Program-made: the position numbers and the translations under genes | In this document: in pieces, positions 1 to 6,113 of the stretch | How positions within the stretch are numbered: position 1 is the first letter of the stretch | How the letters are laid out: every line of letters starts with the position of its first letter | The notes under the pieces: generated by a model | What the model was told of the DNA's origin: nothing | The model's input: the letters and a program-made list of their open reading frames with translations, nothing else | Databases searched by the model: none | DNA from: Candidatus Sumerlaeota bacterium | GTDB lineage: Bacteria > Sumerlaeota > Sumerlaeia > MWCT01 | Assembly: GCA_026398545.1 (NCBI GenBank) | Contig: JAPLSR010000150.1 | Location: 1 to 6,163, forward strand | DNA: 6,163 bases | Direction: 5' to 3'

Positions 1-974
1 CCGCCTACGAAGATATTCCCCTTTGCCACAGGACCATAAGTGCCAAAGATGCCATTGAGTAATTCACTTGCGCCGGAGCCCTGCAATCCCGCAATTCCGA
101 GGATTTCACCTTTGCGGACGGAAAAGGAGACGCCATCAACCAGTTTGCGTCTCCCATGCATATCCGATATTCCAAGATTTTCCACCCGCAGTAATTCCTG
201 ATTGTCCGGACGCCGATGGCGTGGTATTTGCTCGCTTAATTCCCTGCCGACCATGTAACGGATGAGGTCGCTCCGAGTCATTTCAGAAATTGGCGCGGAA
301 TTAATAAACCGTCCGTCACGCAAGACAGTGATGCGGTCGCCTATCTGATATATTTCCTCCATCTTGTGGGTAATGTAAATAACAGCATGACGCTTTGATT
401 TCAGAGAGAGAATTGTCTCAAACAGCCTTTTCACCTCAGGCTCGGTCAATGCGCTCGTTGGCTCATCCATGATGATGATGCGGGAATCCATCGAGAGCGC
501 CTTGGTGATTTCAATCATCTGCTGGATGGAAATGGGATATTCCTCAACCGGCTGTTTGACATCCACATTGTTCACACCCAGAGATTGCAGGATGTTGCGT
601 CCTGCGGCTTTCTGGGCAGTAAAATCCACCCAGCCCAGCCTTCCCCGCTTTTCGCGACCCAGGAAGATGTTATCCGAAACGCTCATGGAGGGGACAAGCG
701 ATAATTCCTGATGAATGGCGGAAATTCCATGAATGGCGGCATCCTGCGGTGATGAAAACCGCACCGGACGACCTTCCATTTCAATGCTTCCCTCATAATC
801 CGTATGAACACCGCAGAGTATTTTAATGAGCGTGCTTTTGCCTGCGCCATTTTCCCCCGCCAGAATATGCACCTCCCCCGGACGCAAATCAAAATCCACT
901 CCCGAAAGGGCGGTGGTTCCATCAAAGCGTTTTGTAATGCCCCGCATCCTGAGAATTGGCGAATTCGTCGTCAT
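1..974 (-). CDS. Sugar ABC importer, tandem ATP-binding subunit (MglA/RbsA type), C-terminal end missing at window edge
   Basis: The minus strand reads without a stop from an ATG at 974 to the left edge, giving 324 residues of a protein usually about 500 long. It would energise import of a monosaccharide or small glycoside from the inner face of the cytoplasmic membrane. The first nucleotide-binding domain has Walker A GENGAGKST (40-48), Q-loop HQELSLVP (88-95), Walker B IIIMDEPTSALTE (166-178) and the H-loop ITHKMEEIYQIGDRITVLRDG region around His203. A second domain begins near residue 260; its Walker A is GLQGSGASEL (296-305), with Ala where Lys is expected, as is normal in this family. 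The first signature motif is unusual, YPISIQQM (146-153), where E. coli MglA has an LSVSQ-like motif. An in-frame TGA lies 18 bases upstream, so the start cannot move far; no strong Shine-Dalgarno is visible. It follows the GH172 gene by 65 bases on the same strand. The exact sugar cannot be read from the sequence. Confidence 0.93.
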   Translation of the reverse strand, partial: MTTNSPILRMRGITKRFDGTTALSGVDFDLRPGEVHILAGENGAGKSTLIKILCGVHTDYEGSIEMEGRPVRFSSPQDAAIHGISAIHQELSLVPSMSVSDNIFLGREKRGRLGWVDFTAQKAAGRNILQSLGVNNVDVKQPVEEYPISIQQMIEITKALSMDSRIIIMDEPTSALTEPEVKRLFETILSLKSKRHAVIYITHKMEEIYQIGDRITVLRDGRFINSAPISEMTRSDLIRYMVGRELSEQIPRHRRPDNQELLRVENLGISDMHGRRKLVDGVSFSVRKGEILGIAGLQGSGASELLNGIFGTYGPVAKGNIFVG

Positions 975-1039
975 GGAATCAACCCGGAATCATGCCGATT
1001 GAGACTGGAAGTCTATTCTCACTCTAAAGCGCCCCATTG

Positions 1040-2968
1040 TTATTTATCTTCACAGACAAATTTGACGGCGTCAGCCAACACATTACCATTGGCGTCGTTG
1101 CTTGTCATAACATACCCGGAATAACCTTTTTTAAAATAGAACTCGCCCAGCGGGTTCCATTTGCCAAAATTTGTCTTCAGATTGACGGTGAATCTATCCA
1201 TCCCCTTTTTATGCTTGATTATGAATGGGGCATTGGAGGCATGGTCGTTCACAGGGTCTGCGCCATACCAGATATAAACGGTATATTTCCCCGACCGGGG
1301 GAATTCGGGACGCCAGAATGCTTTAGACCTGCCATCGCCCTTCTGCGCCCAATGGACATTACCCGCATAGTCCTGCCCGCCTGAGCCAATAATCCAGTCT
1401 CCTTCCGTGGTGAAATAGCTCGCCACATCACGGTTATCAACAAGGAGAACCTTGTCCTCCTTTTCCACATTCTCAAATACCAGACAATCCACCCCAATCA
1501 TGTATCCCTTTGAAGATTTGCTTTTACCGGTCAGGACAAATTTTAACTGATGTCTGCCTTGAGATAATCGGGCGCGACCAAGCTTGATTTTCCCACTATT
1601 TATAATCCTGCTATTGTAACCATCAATGGTAAACTTGTTCAATCTTTTTCCATCGAGATAGACATCGAAACAGCCATAATCGTTCGCTTTTGTGAAATAC
1701 CCTTCCAGATAATACTCCCCTTTTTCGTCAGTATCAAATCCCAGAGTGAAATTATCCCCCGCTTTTTTTCCTATGAACCATAATTGCTTATCCTTACTCC
1801 AGAGGTCAGGGAATGGGGACATGTCCTGAGCTTTACATATAGTATCTTTCGATTTTGAAAGGAGGGGCAGGTTTTCCGCCTCGATAGCGCCTGTTATCTC
1901 CAGAATACGTTCACCGCCGCCCCTGGGCAGACGCTCATTTACGGGCGGCAGGGGGGCAAAAGGGGCATGCGGTTCTGATTGATACCAATACGCAACACTG
2001 GAATAGTTATTGCCGGGGTCGGTCTCGGCTCCACCATGGAGCGCCTCAATTGTGACATTGATGGAGCGGGTAAAGGGGATAGGGTCCTCTAAATGATACC
2101 GGTAAACATTCCATAAAGAGCCGGGCGCGCCTTTGCCTCTCAGCGGACAGCCGAAATACAGACTGTAAAAGGCGTCGCCATACCCCCAGGCGCCGCAAAA
2201 ATAATCCTCGGAACCCGTCCCGTTCAATGTGGGCGATGTGTCGCCATCAATGTAAATCTTGTCATCCCCCTCTCCCCACCATCCCGGCTGGTTCAGTTCG
2301 ATACTGAGATTGCAACCGACATAATGCCCTCTTCCAGTTGCGGAAAGGATTTCGTAATCCTCACTGATATGAGTGGGCATCTGCTGACGGTATCCGGCAT
2401 GGAACTTTCCCATATTGCCCATCTGCGCCAGGACTCCTGCGTCTCCTTTATCATAAGTGCGGTAATCGATATAATAATAAAAACACTTTATGGGTAAATC
2501 CCCCTCATTCGTTAATGTGACCTTTGCGGATTTTTCAAAAGGCATGAACCAGAAGCAGTTCATACCATTCTCTGTTCCGATGGATATGGGTCTGCTCTGG
2601 AAATGGTAATATGTGCCATGCCCGAGTCCAAAGAAGTCTCCAATTGGTGATTCAACGCTGGGAGAAGTCTCCCCATCCCAATACATTCGCAAGACCAGTT
2701 TACGGAGATGATACTTTTCCCTTGATGCAATCGTGACCCAGACATGCGTTATAGCGCCGGGTCCCTCAATCTCAGCGAGGGTCACGGTTCCCGTGGTGTT
2801 TGAGAGGAAATCATGATTAAAACCTGTTCTATCATAACTTGAGACCCGTCCCGCCTTATAATTTTTCATGACAGGCAACGATTCCAGCAGCCCATCGGAA
2901 TAGCCCGGCTGGACGATGAGAAACAAACTAAAGGATAAAGAAACATAAAGCCACACGGTCTTTTTCAT
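1040..2968 (-). CDS. Secreted glycoside hydrolase family 172 (DUF2961) protein with C-terminal golvesin-like domain
   Basis: This 642-residue protein begins with a Sec signal peptide: MKK, a hydrophobic stretch to about residue 20, and likely cleavage after GYS (22-24). There is no lipobox cysteine, so it should be released to the periplasm or outside. Residues about 28-345 match the DUF2961/GH172 fold, with landmarks SSYDRTGFNHDF, EIEGPGAITHVWVT (66-79), NCFWFMPF, GCNLSIE, GWWGEGDDKIYIDGD (229-243) and GTGSEDYF (250-257). Glu233 and Glu254 lie 21 residues apart, which, from memory, is the spacing of the catalytic glutamate pair of the Bifidobacterium dentium alpha-fructofuranosidase. Known family members cleave alpha-D-fructofuranosides (difructose anhydride I) or D-arabinofuranosides; which applies here is unknown. 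Residues about 357-500 look like a beta-sandwich carbohydrate-binding-type module. Residues about 507-639 resemble the golvesin/xanthan-lyase C-terminal domain (KYTVYIWYGADP, SNAPFIIKH, LADAVKFV). A good ribosome binding site sits 6 bases before the ATG. The sugar ABC ATPase gene follows. Confidence 0.93.
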   Translation of the reverse strand: MKKTVWLYVSLSFSLFLIVQPGYSDGLLESLPVMKNYKAGRVSSYDRTGFNHDFLSNTTGTVTLAEIEGPGAITHVWVTIASREKYHLRKLVLRMYWDGETSPSVESPIGDFFGLGHGTYYHFQSRPISIGTENGMNCFWFMPFEKSAKVTLTNEGDLPIKCFYYYIDYRTYDKGDAGVLAQMGNMGKFHAGYRQQMPTHISEDYEILSATGRGHYVGCNLSIELNQPGWWGEGDDKIYIDGDTSPTLNGTGSEDYFCGAWGYGDAFYSLYFGCPLRGKGAPGSLWNVYRYHLEDPIPFTRSINVTIEALHGGAETDPGNNYSSVAYWYQSEPHAPFAPLPPVNERLPRGGGERILEITGAIEAENLPLLSKSKDTICKAQDMSPFPDLWSKDKQLWFIGKKAGDNFTLGFDTDEKGEYYLEGYFTKANDYGCFDVYLDGKRLNKFTIDGYNSRIINSGKIKLGRARLSQGRHQLKFVLTGKSKSSKGYMIGVDCLVFENVEKEDKVLLVDNRDVASYFTTEGDWIIGSGGQDYAGNVHWAQKGDGRSKAFWRPEFPRSGKYTVYIWYGADPVNDHASNAPFIIKHKKGMDRFTVNLKTNFGKWNPLGEFYFKKGYSGYVMTSNDANGNVLADAVKFVCEDK

Positions 2969-2974
2969 AATAAA

Positions 2975-2981
2975 CTCCCTT
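2975..2981 (-). promoter_or_regulatory. Ribosome binding site of the GH172 gene
   Basis: The minus strand reads AAGGGAG, then TTTATT, then ATG. The 6-base spacer is near ideal and confirms the start at 2968, which also yields a clean signal peptide. Confidence 0.8.
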
Positions 2982-3047
2982 CAGGCAATTTCCCCACGGA
3001 AGTAAAAATTCAATGCCGGGGTATAGAAGTTCTGTGCAACAAATAGG

Positions 3048-3093
3048 GCGATAAAATCTATTCTATAAAATATCTTCAAGCGAAAAATCTATT
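3048..3093. repeat. Pair of near-identical 14-15 base direct repeats upstream of the GH172 gene
   Basis: On the plus strand GCGATAAAATCTATT (3048-3062) recurs as GCGAAAAATCTATT (3080-3093), differing by one inserted T. The starts are 32 bases apart, about three turns of the helix, so the copies would face the same side of the DNA. One copy covers the candidate -10 box and the other sits just upstream of the candidate -35 box. This placement suits binding sites for a regulator. No matching regulator gene is in the window, and chance in AT-rich DNA is not excluded. Confidence 0.5.
3051..3079 (-). promoter_or_regulatory. Possible sigma70-type promoter for the GH172 and ABC genes
   Basis: On the minus strand TTGAAG (3079-3074) is followed after 17 bases by TTTTAT (3056-3051). 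These match the -35 and -10 consensus at 4 of 6 positions or better, in a locally AT-rich stretch. Transcription would start near 3044, leaving a leader of about 75 bases. The element lies between two near-identical direct repeats that could be operator sites. This is a pattern match only; other AT-rich hexamers nearby could serve instead. Confidence 0.33.
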
Positions 3094-3134
3094 ATTGGCA
3101 ACAGGGGCTGGCAAGTATTTAATCATAAGTCTTT

Positions 3135-3776
3135 TCAGGATTCAGCATCAGGACAGATATCCCGAAGGACACAACGGGGGCAGTCGGGGCGGCGGGCGTG
3201 GCAGATGGCGCGTCCATGAAGGGTCAGTTCGTGGGAAAACTCCGTCCAGCGGCTTTCGGGCAGGAGTTCCATGATATCATACTCAATTTTTACAGGGTCG
3301 CTGTTTTGTGTCAGGCCGAGCCTTTGTGAGAGACGGAGAAAGTGGGTGTCCACCACGATGCCGGGCACATTATAAATCGCCCCAAGGACAAGATTCGCCG
3401 TCTTGCGCCCCACTCCCGGCAGTGTCAGCATGTCATTTAGATTATCCGGCACACTGCCCCCGAATTTCTCCACAAGGGCTGTGCAACAGCCTTTAAGGCT
3501 TTTTGCCTTGTTGCGAAAGAACCCTGTGGGGCGGATATCCTCCTCCAGCTGAGTTAGCGGCGCCTCCGAATAATTGCGGGCATTCCGATACTTCTTGAAG
3601 AGCGTCTTTGTGACCTGATTCACCCGCTCATCCGTGCACTGGGCGGAGAGGATGGTGGCGACGAGGAGTTCAAGGGGGTTGCCATATAAGAGCGCCGTTT
3701 TTGCCTTCGGGTAAAGGCTGGAGAGACGCCTCTCAATCTCCAGAGCTCGAACTTTTAAATCGCTTTCAGGCTTCAT
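3135..3776 (-). CDS. nth: Endonuclease III, DNA glycosylase/AP lyase
   Basis: The enzyme removes oxidised pyrimidines and nicks the resulting abasic site in base-excision repair. Counting from the TTG at 3782, the helix-hairpin-helix is LPGVGRKTA (121-129) with the catalytic Lys127. The catalytic Asp145 is in VVDTHFLRLSQRLGL. The Lys-to-Asp spacing of 18 equals that of E. coli Nth (K120/D138). Cys194, Cys201, Cys204 and Cys210 form the C-x6-C-x2-C-x5-C ligand set of the 4Fe-4S cluster. Length (213-215 residues) is normal. I prefer the ATG at 3776, which gives MKPESDLK; an in-frame TTG two codons upstream (3782) is the alternative. The Shine-Dalgarno is weak (GAAG, 10 bases before the ATG). 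Only 16 bases separate it from the stop of the degraded antitoxin-like frame. The GH172 gene lies 166 bases downstream, probably with its own promoter. Confidence 0.97.
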   Translation of the reverse strand: MKPESDLKVRALEIERRLSSLYPKAKTALLYGNPLELLVATILSAQCTDERVNQVTKTLFKKYRNARNYSEAPLTQLEEDIRPTGFFRNKAKSLKGCCTALVEKFGGSVPDNLNDMLTLPGVGRKTANLVLGAIYNVPGIVVDTHFLRLSQRLGLTQNSDPVKIEYDIMELLPESRWTEFSHELTLHGRAICHARRPDCPRCVLRDICPDAES

Positions 3777-3792
3777 TATCAATTTTCTTCAG

Positions 3793-3939
3793 TCAATACA
3801 ACTTTCTTCCTGCGTGAACTGCTTCGACAATTTCCTTAGCCGTAAGACCCAAATCAATTCCCTCCACATCCAAAGGAGATTTAGTTTTGGATTCAGGTCT
3901 AACAACAAATACCTGGCCATCTTTGCGTTTGATGCGAAT
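3793..3939 (-). pseudogene. Degraded antitoxin-like gene (Phd/YefM-style small protein), 48-residue C-terminal remnant
   Basis: The minus strand from 3939 to the TGA at 3793-3795 encodes a coherent 48-residue stretch with no usable start codon near its beginning. It reads IRIKRKDGQVFVVRPE, then SPLDVEGIDLGL, then TAKEIVEAVHAGRKLY. From memory this resembles the C-terminal part of small antitoxin-like proteins with an R-I-x-R-K-D-G-x-x-F strand, an SPLDVxG linker and a terminal helix. A TAG at 3940-3942 closes the frame directly upstream. In another minus-strand frame, about 3940-4010 reads INSLIYGKSTQLVEILIRLI, which could be the displaced N-terminal helix and would imply a one-base indel near 3940. 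The fragment starts soon after the DUF2442 stop and ends 16 bases before nth. No partner toxin for it is visible. Family assignment is from pattern memory; that it is broken is seen directly. Confidence 0.5.
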
Positions 3940-4014
3940 CTAATCAATCGGATTAATATTTCGACTAACTGTGTAGATTTACCATATATCAGACTATTGA
4001 TATTTCCACCAATA

Positions 4015-4317
4015 TCATCTTATGGTCCGTCGCTTCAGCCAGTTTCGAAATGACTTCTGACTTTCACCGGAGGGCTGTCCCAGAATGATGTTTCCCACAC
4101 TGATATCCTCATCGAGATCGGGCCAATGAATACCCTCTCCATCCCCAATTAATCGCCAATTGTTCCGTTCTTTTTCCGTTCCATGTTGAAGACGAGGATA
4201 CCATGCAAGGGGCACAGTGATGGTGCGTCCATCTAAGAAATCAACCGTAAGAGAATCCTCTGTGAGGGAAACATGATGAGCTCTTGCCCTCTGAATTTCA
4301 GCTATTAAAGTATTCAT
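4015..4317 (-). CDS. DUF2442 family small protein
   Basis: This is a 100-residue acidic-to-neutral soluble protein with no signal peptide or membrane segment. It has the typical DUF2442 layout: a strand pair SLTVDFLDGRTITVPLAWYP (22-41), then RNNWRLIGDGEGIHWPDLDEDISV in two halves (51-74), and a basic C-terminal helix (SFRNWLKRRTIR, 89-100). DUF2442 genes are very often adjacent to DUF4160 genes, as here, and the pair is commonly suspected to be a toxin-antitoxin-like module; no biochemical activity is assigned. Its start overlaps the end of the DUF4160 gene by 20 bases, so translation is probably coupled. A Shine-Dalgarno GAGGA lies 6 bases before the ATG inside the upstream gene. The length is normal and no truncation is seen. 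Confidence 0.88.
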   Translation of the reverse strand: MNTLIAEIQRARAHHVSLTEDSLTVDFLDGRTITVPLAWYPRLQHGTEKERNNWRLIGDGEGIHWPDLDEDISVGNIILGQPSGESQKSFRNWLKRRTIR

Positions 4318-4534
4318 CCCATTTCCTCAATAAAGCATTTTGGTTTTCTTTGATAATCTTTTGAATCTTTCCGATTTCCGTTCTATTGAAACCACCCATT
4401 CTCTGTAGTCGCACTGGATCAAGCCAGAACTTGGCAATGTCATTGCCGCGTTCCACATGAACATGCGATGGTTCCTCACGATCGCCAGCATAGATAAAAA
4501 ACCTATAAGGGCCTATCCGCAATAACGTTGGCAT
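4298..4534 (-). CDS. DUF4160 family small protein
   Basis: This is a 78-residue cytosolic protein with the family's hallmark pattern: PTLLRIGPYRFFIYAGDR, the EPSHVHVERG motif (21-30) with its two histidines, AKFWLDP (34-40), GGFNRTEIGKIQKIIKEN and a final LLRKWDEYF helix. The conserved E-P-x-H-x-H and W-L-D-P residues are all present, so the gene looks intact. It is the first gene of a two-gene unit with DUF2442, which overlaps it by 20 bases. The pairing is widespread and suspected to be toxin-antitoxin-like, but which partner is toxic, if either, is not established. No clear Shine-Dalgarno precedes its ATG, and I could not identify a convincing minus-strand promoter in the AT-rich gap upstream. 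Confidence 0.9.
   Translation of the reverse strand: MPTLLRIGPYRFFIYAGDREEPSHVHVERGNDIAKFWLDPVRLQRMGGFNRTEIGKIQKIIKENQNALLRKWDEYFNS
4324..4328 (-). promoter_or_regulatory. Ribosome binding site of the DUF2442 gene, inside the DUF4160 coding region
   Basis: The minus strand reads GAGGA, six bases, then ATG at 4317. It lies within the last codons of the DUF4160 gene and supports the 20-base overlap being a real start rather than a shorter downstream one. Confidence 0.7.
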
Positions 4535-4594
4535 ATTTTACACGATAATCTGGACTTTCTTTTTCACAGTTCTGCTAAAACATGCTTTAAACTT

Positions 4595-4624
4595 TTGACA
4601 TTCACTAAATAAATCAATTATTAA
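4595..4624 (+). promoter_or_regulatory. Sigma70-type promoter for tilS
   Basis: A perfect -35 box TTGACA (4595-4600) is followed after 18 bases by TATTAA (4619-4624), a 4 of 6 match to the -10 consensus. Transcription would begin around 4631, only some 7 bases before the tilS ATG at 4638, so the message would be leaderless or nearly so. An imperfect palindrome (4615-4630) overlaps the -10 box. Confidence 0.45.
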
Positions 4625-4630
4625 ATATTG
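4615..4630. repeat. Imperfect 16-base palindrome over the tilS promoter
   Basis: CAATTATTAAATATTG has outer arms CAAT/ATTG and a TTAA centre, with six of eight base pairs matching. It lies in the 103-base gap between the divergent DUF4160 and tilS genes and could be an operator for a small-protein module. AT-rich sequence yields such palindromes by chance, so this is weak. Confidence 0.25.
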
Positions 4631-4637
4631 TTTATAT

Positions 4638-6113
4638 ATGGAAAGAAGTCAACCATTTATTGTGATTTTGGAAAGGGTCTTGCGGCGGCAGGCAGAGGCG
4701 GCGCCGGGGAGTCTTTTGCTCGCCTGCGTCTCCGGCGGGGCAGATTCGGTCGCACTTTTTCATTGCCTCCTTGAACTGGCACCGCGCATGGGATTTCGCC
4801 TCGCCGTCTGCCATGTGCACCACGGCGTTCGCGGGGAGGAGGCGGAAGCGGATGCCGCATTTGTGCAAGAGATGTGCGAAAGGCATGGCGTGGCGTTTCA
4901 CCTGAAACGGCTTGATTTCCCGCAGGGGGCAAAGGTCTCTGAAAATACCCTCCGTCAGGCACGCTACAGGGCTATCAGGGAGTGCATCCGCGAAACCGGC
5001 GCCCGAGCCGCCATCCTTGCCCATCACAGGGATGACCTCGCCGAAACATTTCTCATGCGTCTCATCCAGGGAAGCGGACTGCGGGGTCTTTCAGGCTTCA
5101 GCGAGCGCGCCGAGCATGAGGGCATTATCCTCCTCCGCCCCATGAAAAATATCACGAAGAGCGCCATCCTTGAGTTCCTGCGGGAACGTGGCATTTCATG
5201 GCGTGAAGACCGCACAAACATTGACTGCTCCTTCCTCCGCAACCGCATCCGCCACGAACTCGTCCCCTTTCTTCAAAAAGGCTTTGCACCCGATATTTCC
5301 GAGACCCTCGCACGCACCGCCGAGCAGTTTTCAAGGTTGTATGCCTATATCACGAAAGAGGCGGAATGCTTCCTCAATAAATATGTCCGAATGGCTGGGG
5401 AAGGCGGCTGTGCAGTTGAATATCTCCCGCTGGGCGAAGCCGCCCCATTGCCGGACTTCCTCCTCTCGGAGGCACTGCGTCTCTGGAGCGCCCGTATTTC
5501 CGGAGCGACCATGCCTCCGGGAGCGGAGGAGACGGAGGCGCTGGTGCGGCTTGTGCGGGAGGGGCGGTCAGGTTCCTTAGTGCGCCCGGGCAGGGGCATT
5601 ATCGCATACAAGGACTTTGAACATATCTTTATGGCAGGGATGGAGGTGCCGAGGCGCGCACCAAAATCGGAAATCCTGAAAAGACTTGCCCCATTGCTGA
5701 TTCAAGTTCAAAATGAGAAATTCCGCCTTCCAATTTTTGACACACCCGAAACCCGCATTGAGGTCAGCCGCGATGCCATCCCATTTCATTCAGAATCCGC
5801 GTCCATAACGATTTCCGAAGGCAATGTTTGCGGGTTTGAAGGGCGGAAACTCGCCATCACTCTTGACAAAGTTGCCTTCCCACTCATTCTCCGGACGCGG
5901 CGCGGGGGCGATGAAATTATTGTTGGCGGTATGAGAAAAATCCTTAAAAGGTGGTTCGTAGAAAAGCGAATTCCCTCTCCCCTGCGGAACCATGCCATAA
6001 TTGTGCAAGACCAGACAGGCATCCTCTGGGCGCCGGGGATGGATATCCCCATTATCCCGCCGAACGAAATTCGCAACGCTCTGGTAATTGAATTCAACAA
6101 TACTGAGCGCTGA
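4638..6113 (+). CDS. tilS: tRNA(Ile)-lysidine synthase
   Basis: TilS uses ATP and lysine to convert the wobble cytidine of the CAU-anticodon isoleucine tRNA to lysidine, switching it from methionine to isoleucine and making AUA codons readable; it acts in the cytosol. The N-terminal PP-loop ATPase motif is SGGADS (32-37), followed by HVHHGVRGEEAEAD (59-72), NTLRQARYRA (103-112), AILAHHRDDLAETFLMRL (125-142, with the conserved His-His and Asp-Asp) and RNRIRHELVPFL (201-212). The C-terminal TilS domain runs from about 405 to 470: LRTRRGGDEIIVGG, KILKRWFVEKRIP and GILWAPGMDI. At 491 residues it is at the long end of the family, with a loosely conserved middle (about 240-345). No Shine-Dalgarno precedes the ATG and an in-frame TGA at 4596-4598 leaves no earlier ATG, GTG or TTG. 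It is transcribed away from the small-gene island. Confidence 0.96.
   Translation: MERSQPFIVILERVLRRQAEAAPGSLLLACVSGGADSVALFHCLLELAPRMGFRLAVCHVHHGVRGEEAEADAAFVQEMCERHGVAFHLKRLDFPQGAKVSENTLRQARYRAIRECIRETGARAAILAHHRDDLAETFLMRLIQGSGLRGLSGFSERAEHEGIILLRPMKNITKSAILEFLRERGISWREDRTNIDCSFLRNRIRHELVPFLQKGFAPDISETLARTAEQFSRLYAYITKEAECFLNKYVRMAGEGGCAVEYLPLGEAAPLPDFLLSEALRLWSARISGATMPPGAEETEALVRLVREGRSGSLVRPGRGIIAYKDFEHIFMAGMEVPRRAPKSEILKRLAPLLIQVQNEKFRLPIFDTPETRIEVSRDAIPFHSESASITISEGNVCGFEGRKLAITLDKVAFPLILRTRRGGDEIIVGGMRKILKRWFVEKRIPSPLRNHAIIVQDQTGILWAPGMDIPIIPPNEIRNALVIEFNNTER

Noticed and set aside
1002..1014. AGACT-GGA-AGTCT inverted repeat between the GH172 and ABC genes as a terminator
   Set aside because: Five-pair stem with no T-run on the minus strand; more likely chance, and the two genes are probably cotranscribed.
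3814..4053. Plus-strand 79-codon open frame in the gap between nth and DUF2442
   Set aside because: No Shine-Dalgarno or recognisable family, and the opposite strand carries the more protein-like antitoxin remnant.
4577..4588. Imperfect palindrome AAAACATGCTTT upstream of the tilS -35 box as an operator
   Set aside because: Short, imperfect and within AT-rich sequence where such patterns are common; nothing else supports it.
4632..5027. Minus-strand open frame of 131 residues opposite the tilS N-terminus
   Set aside because: It is antisense to the strongly conserved PP-loop ATPase domain and reads as a low-likelihood shadow frame.
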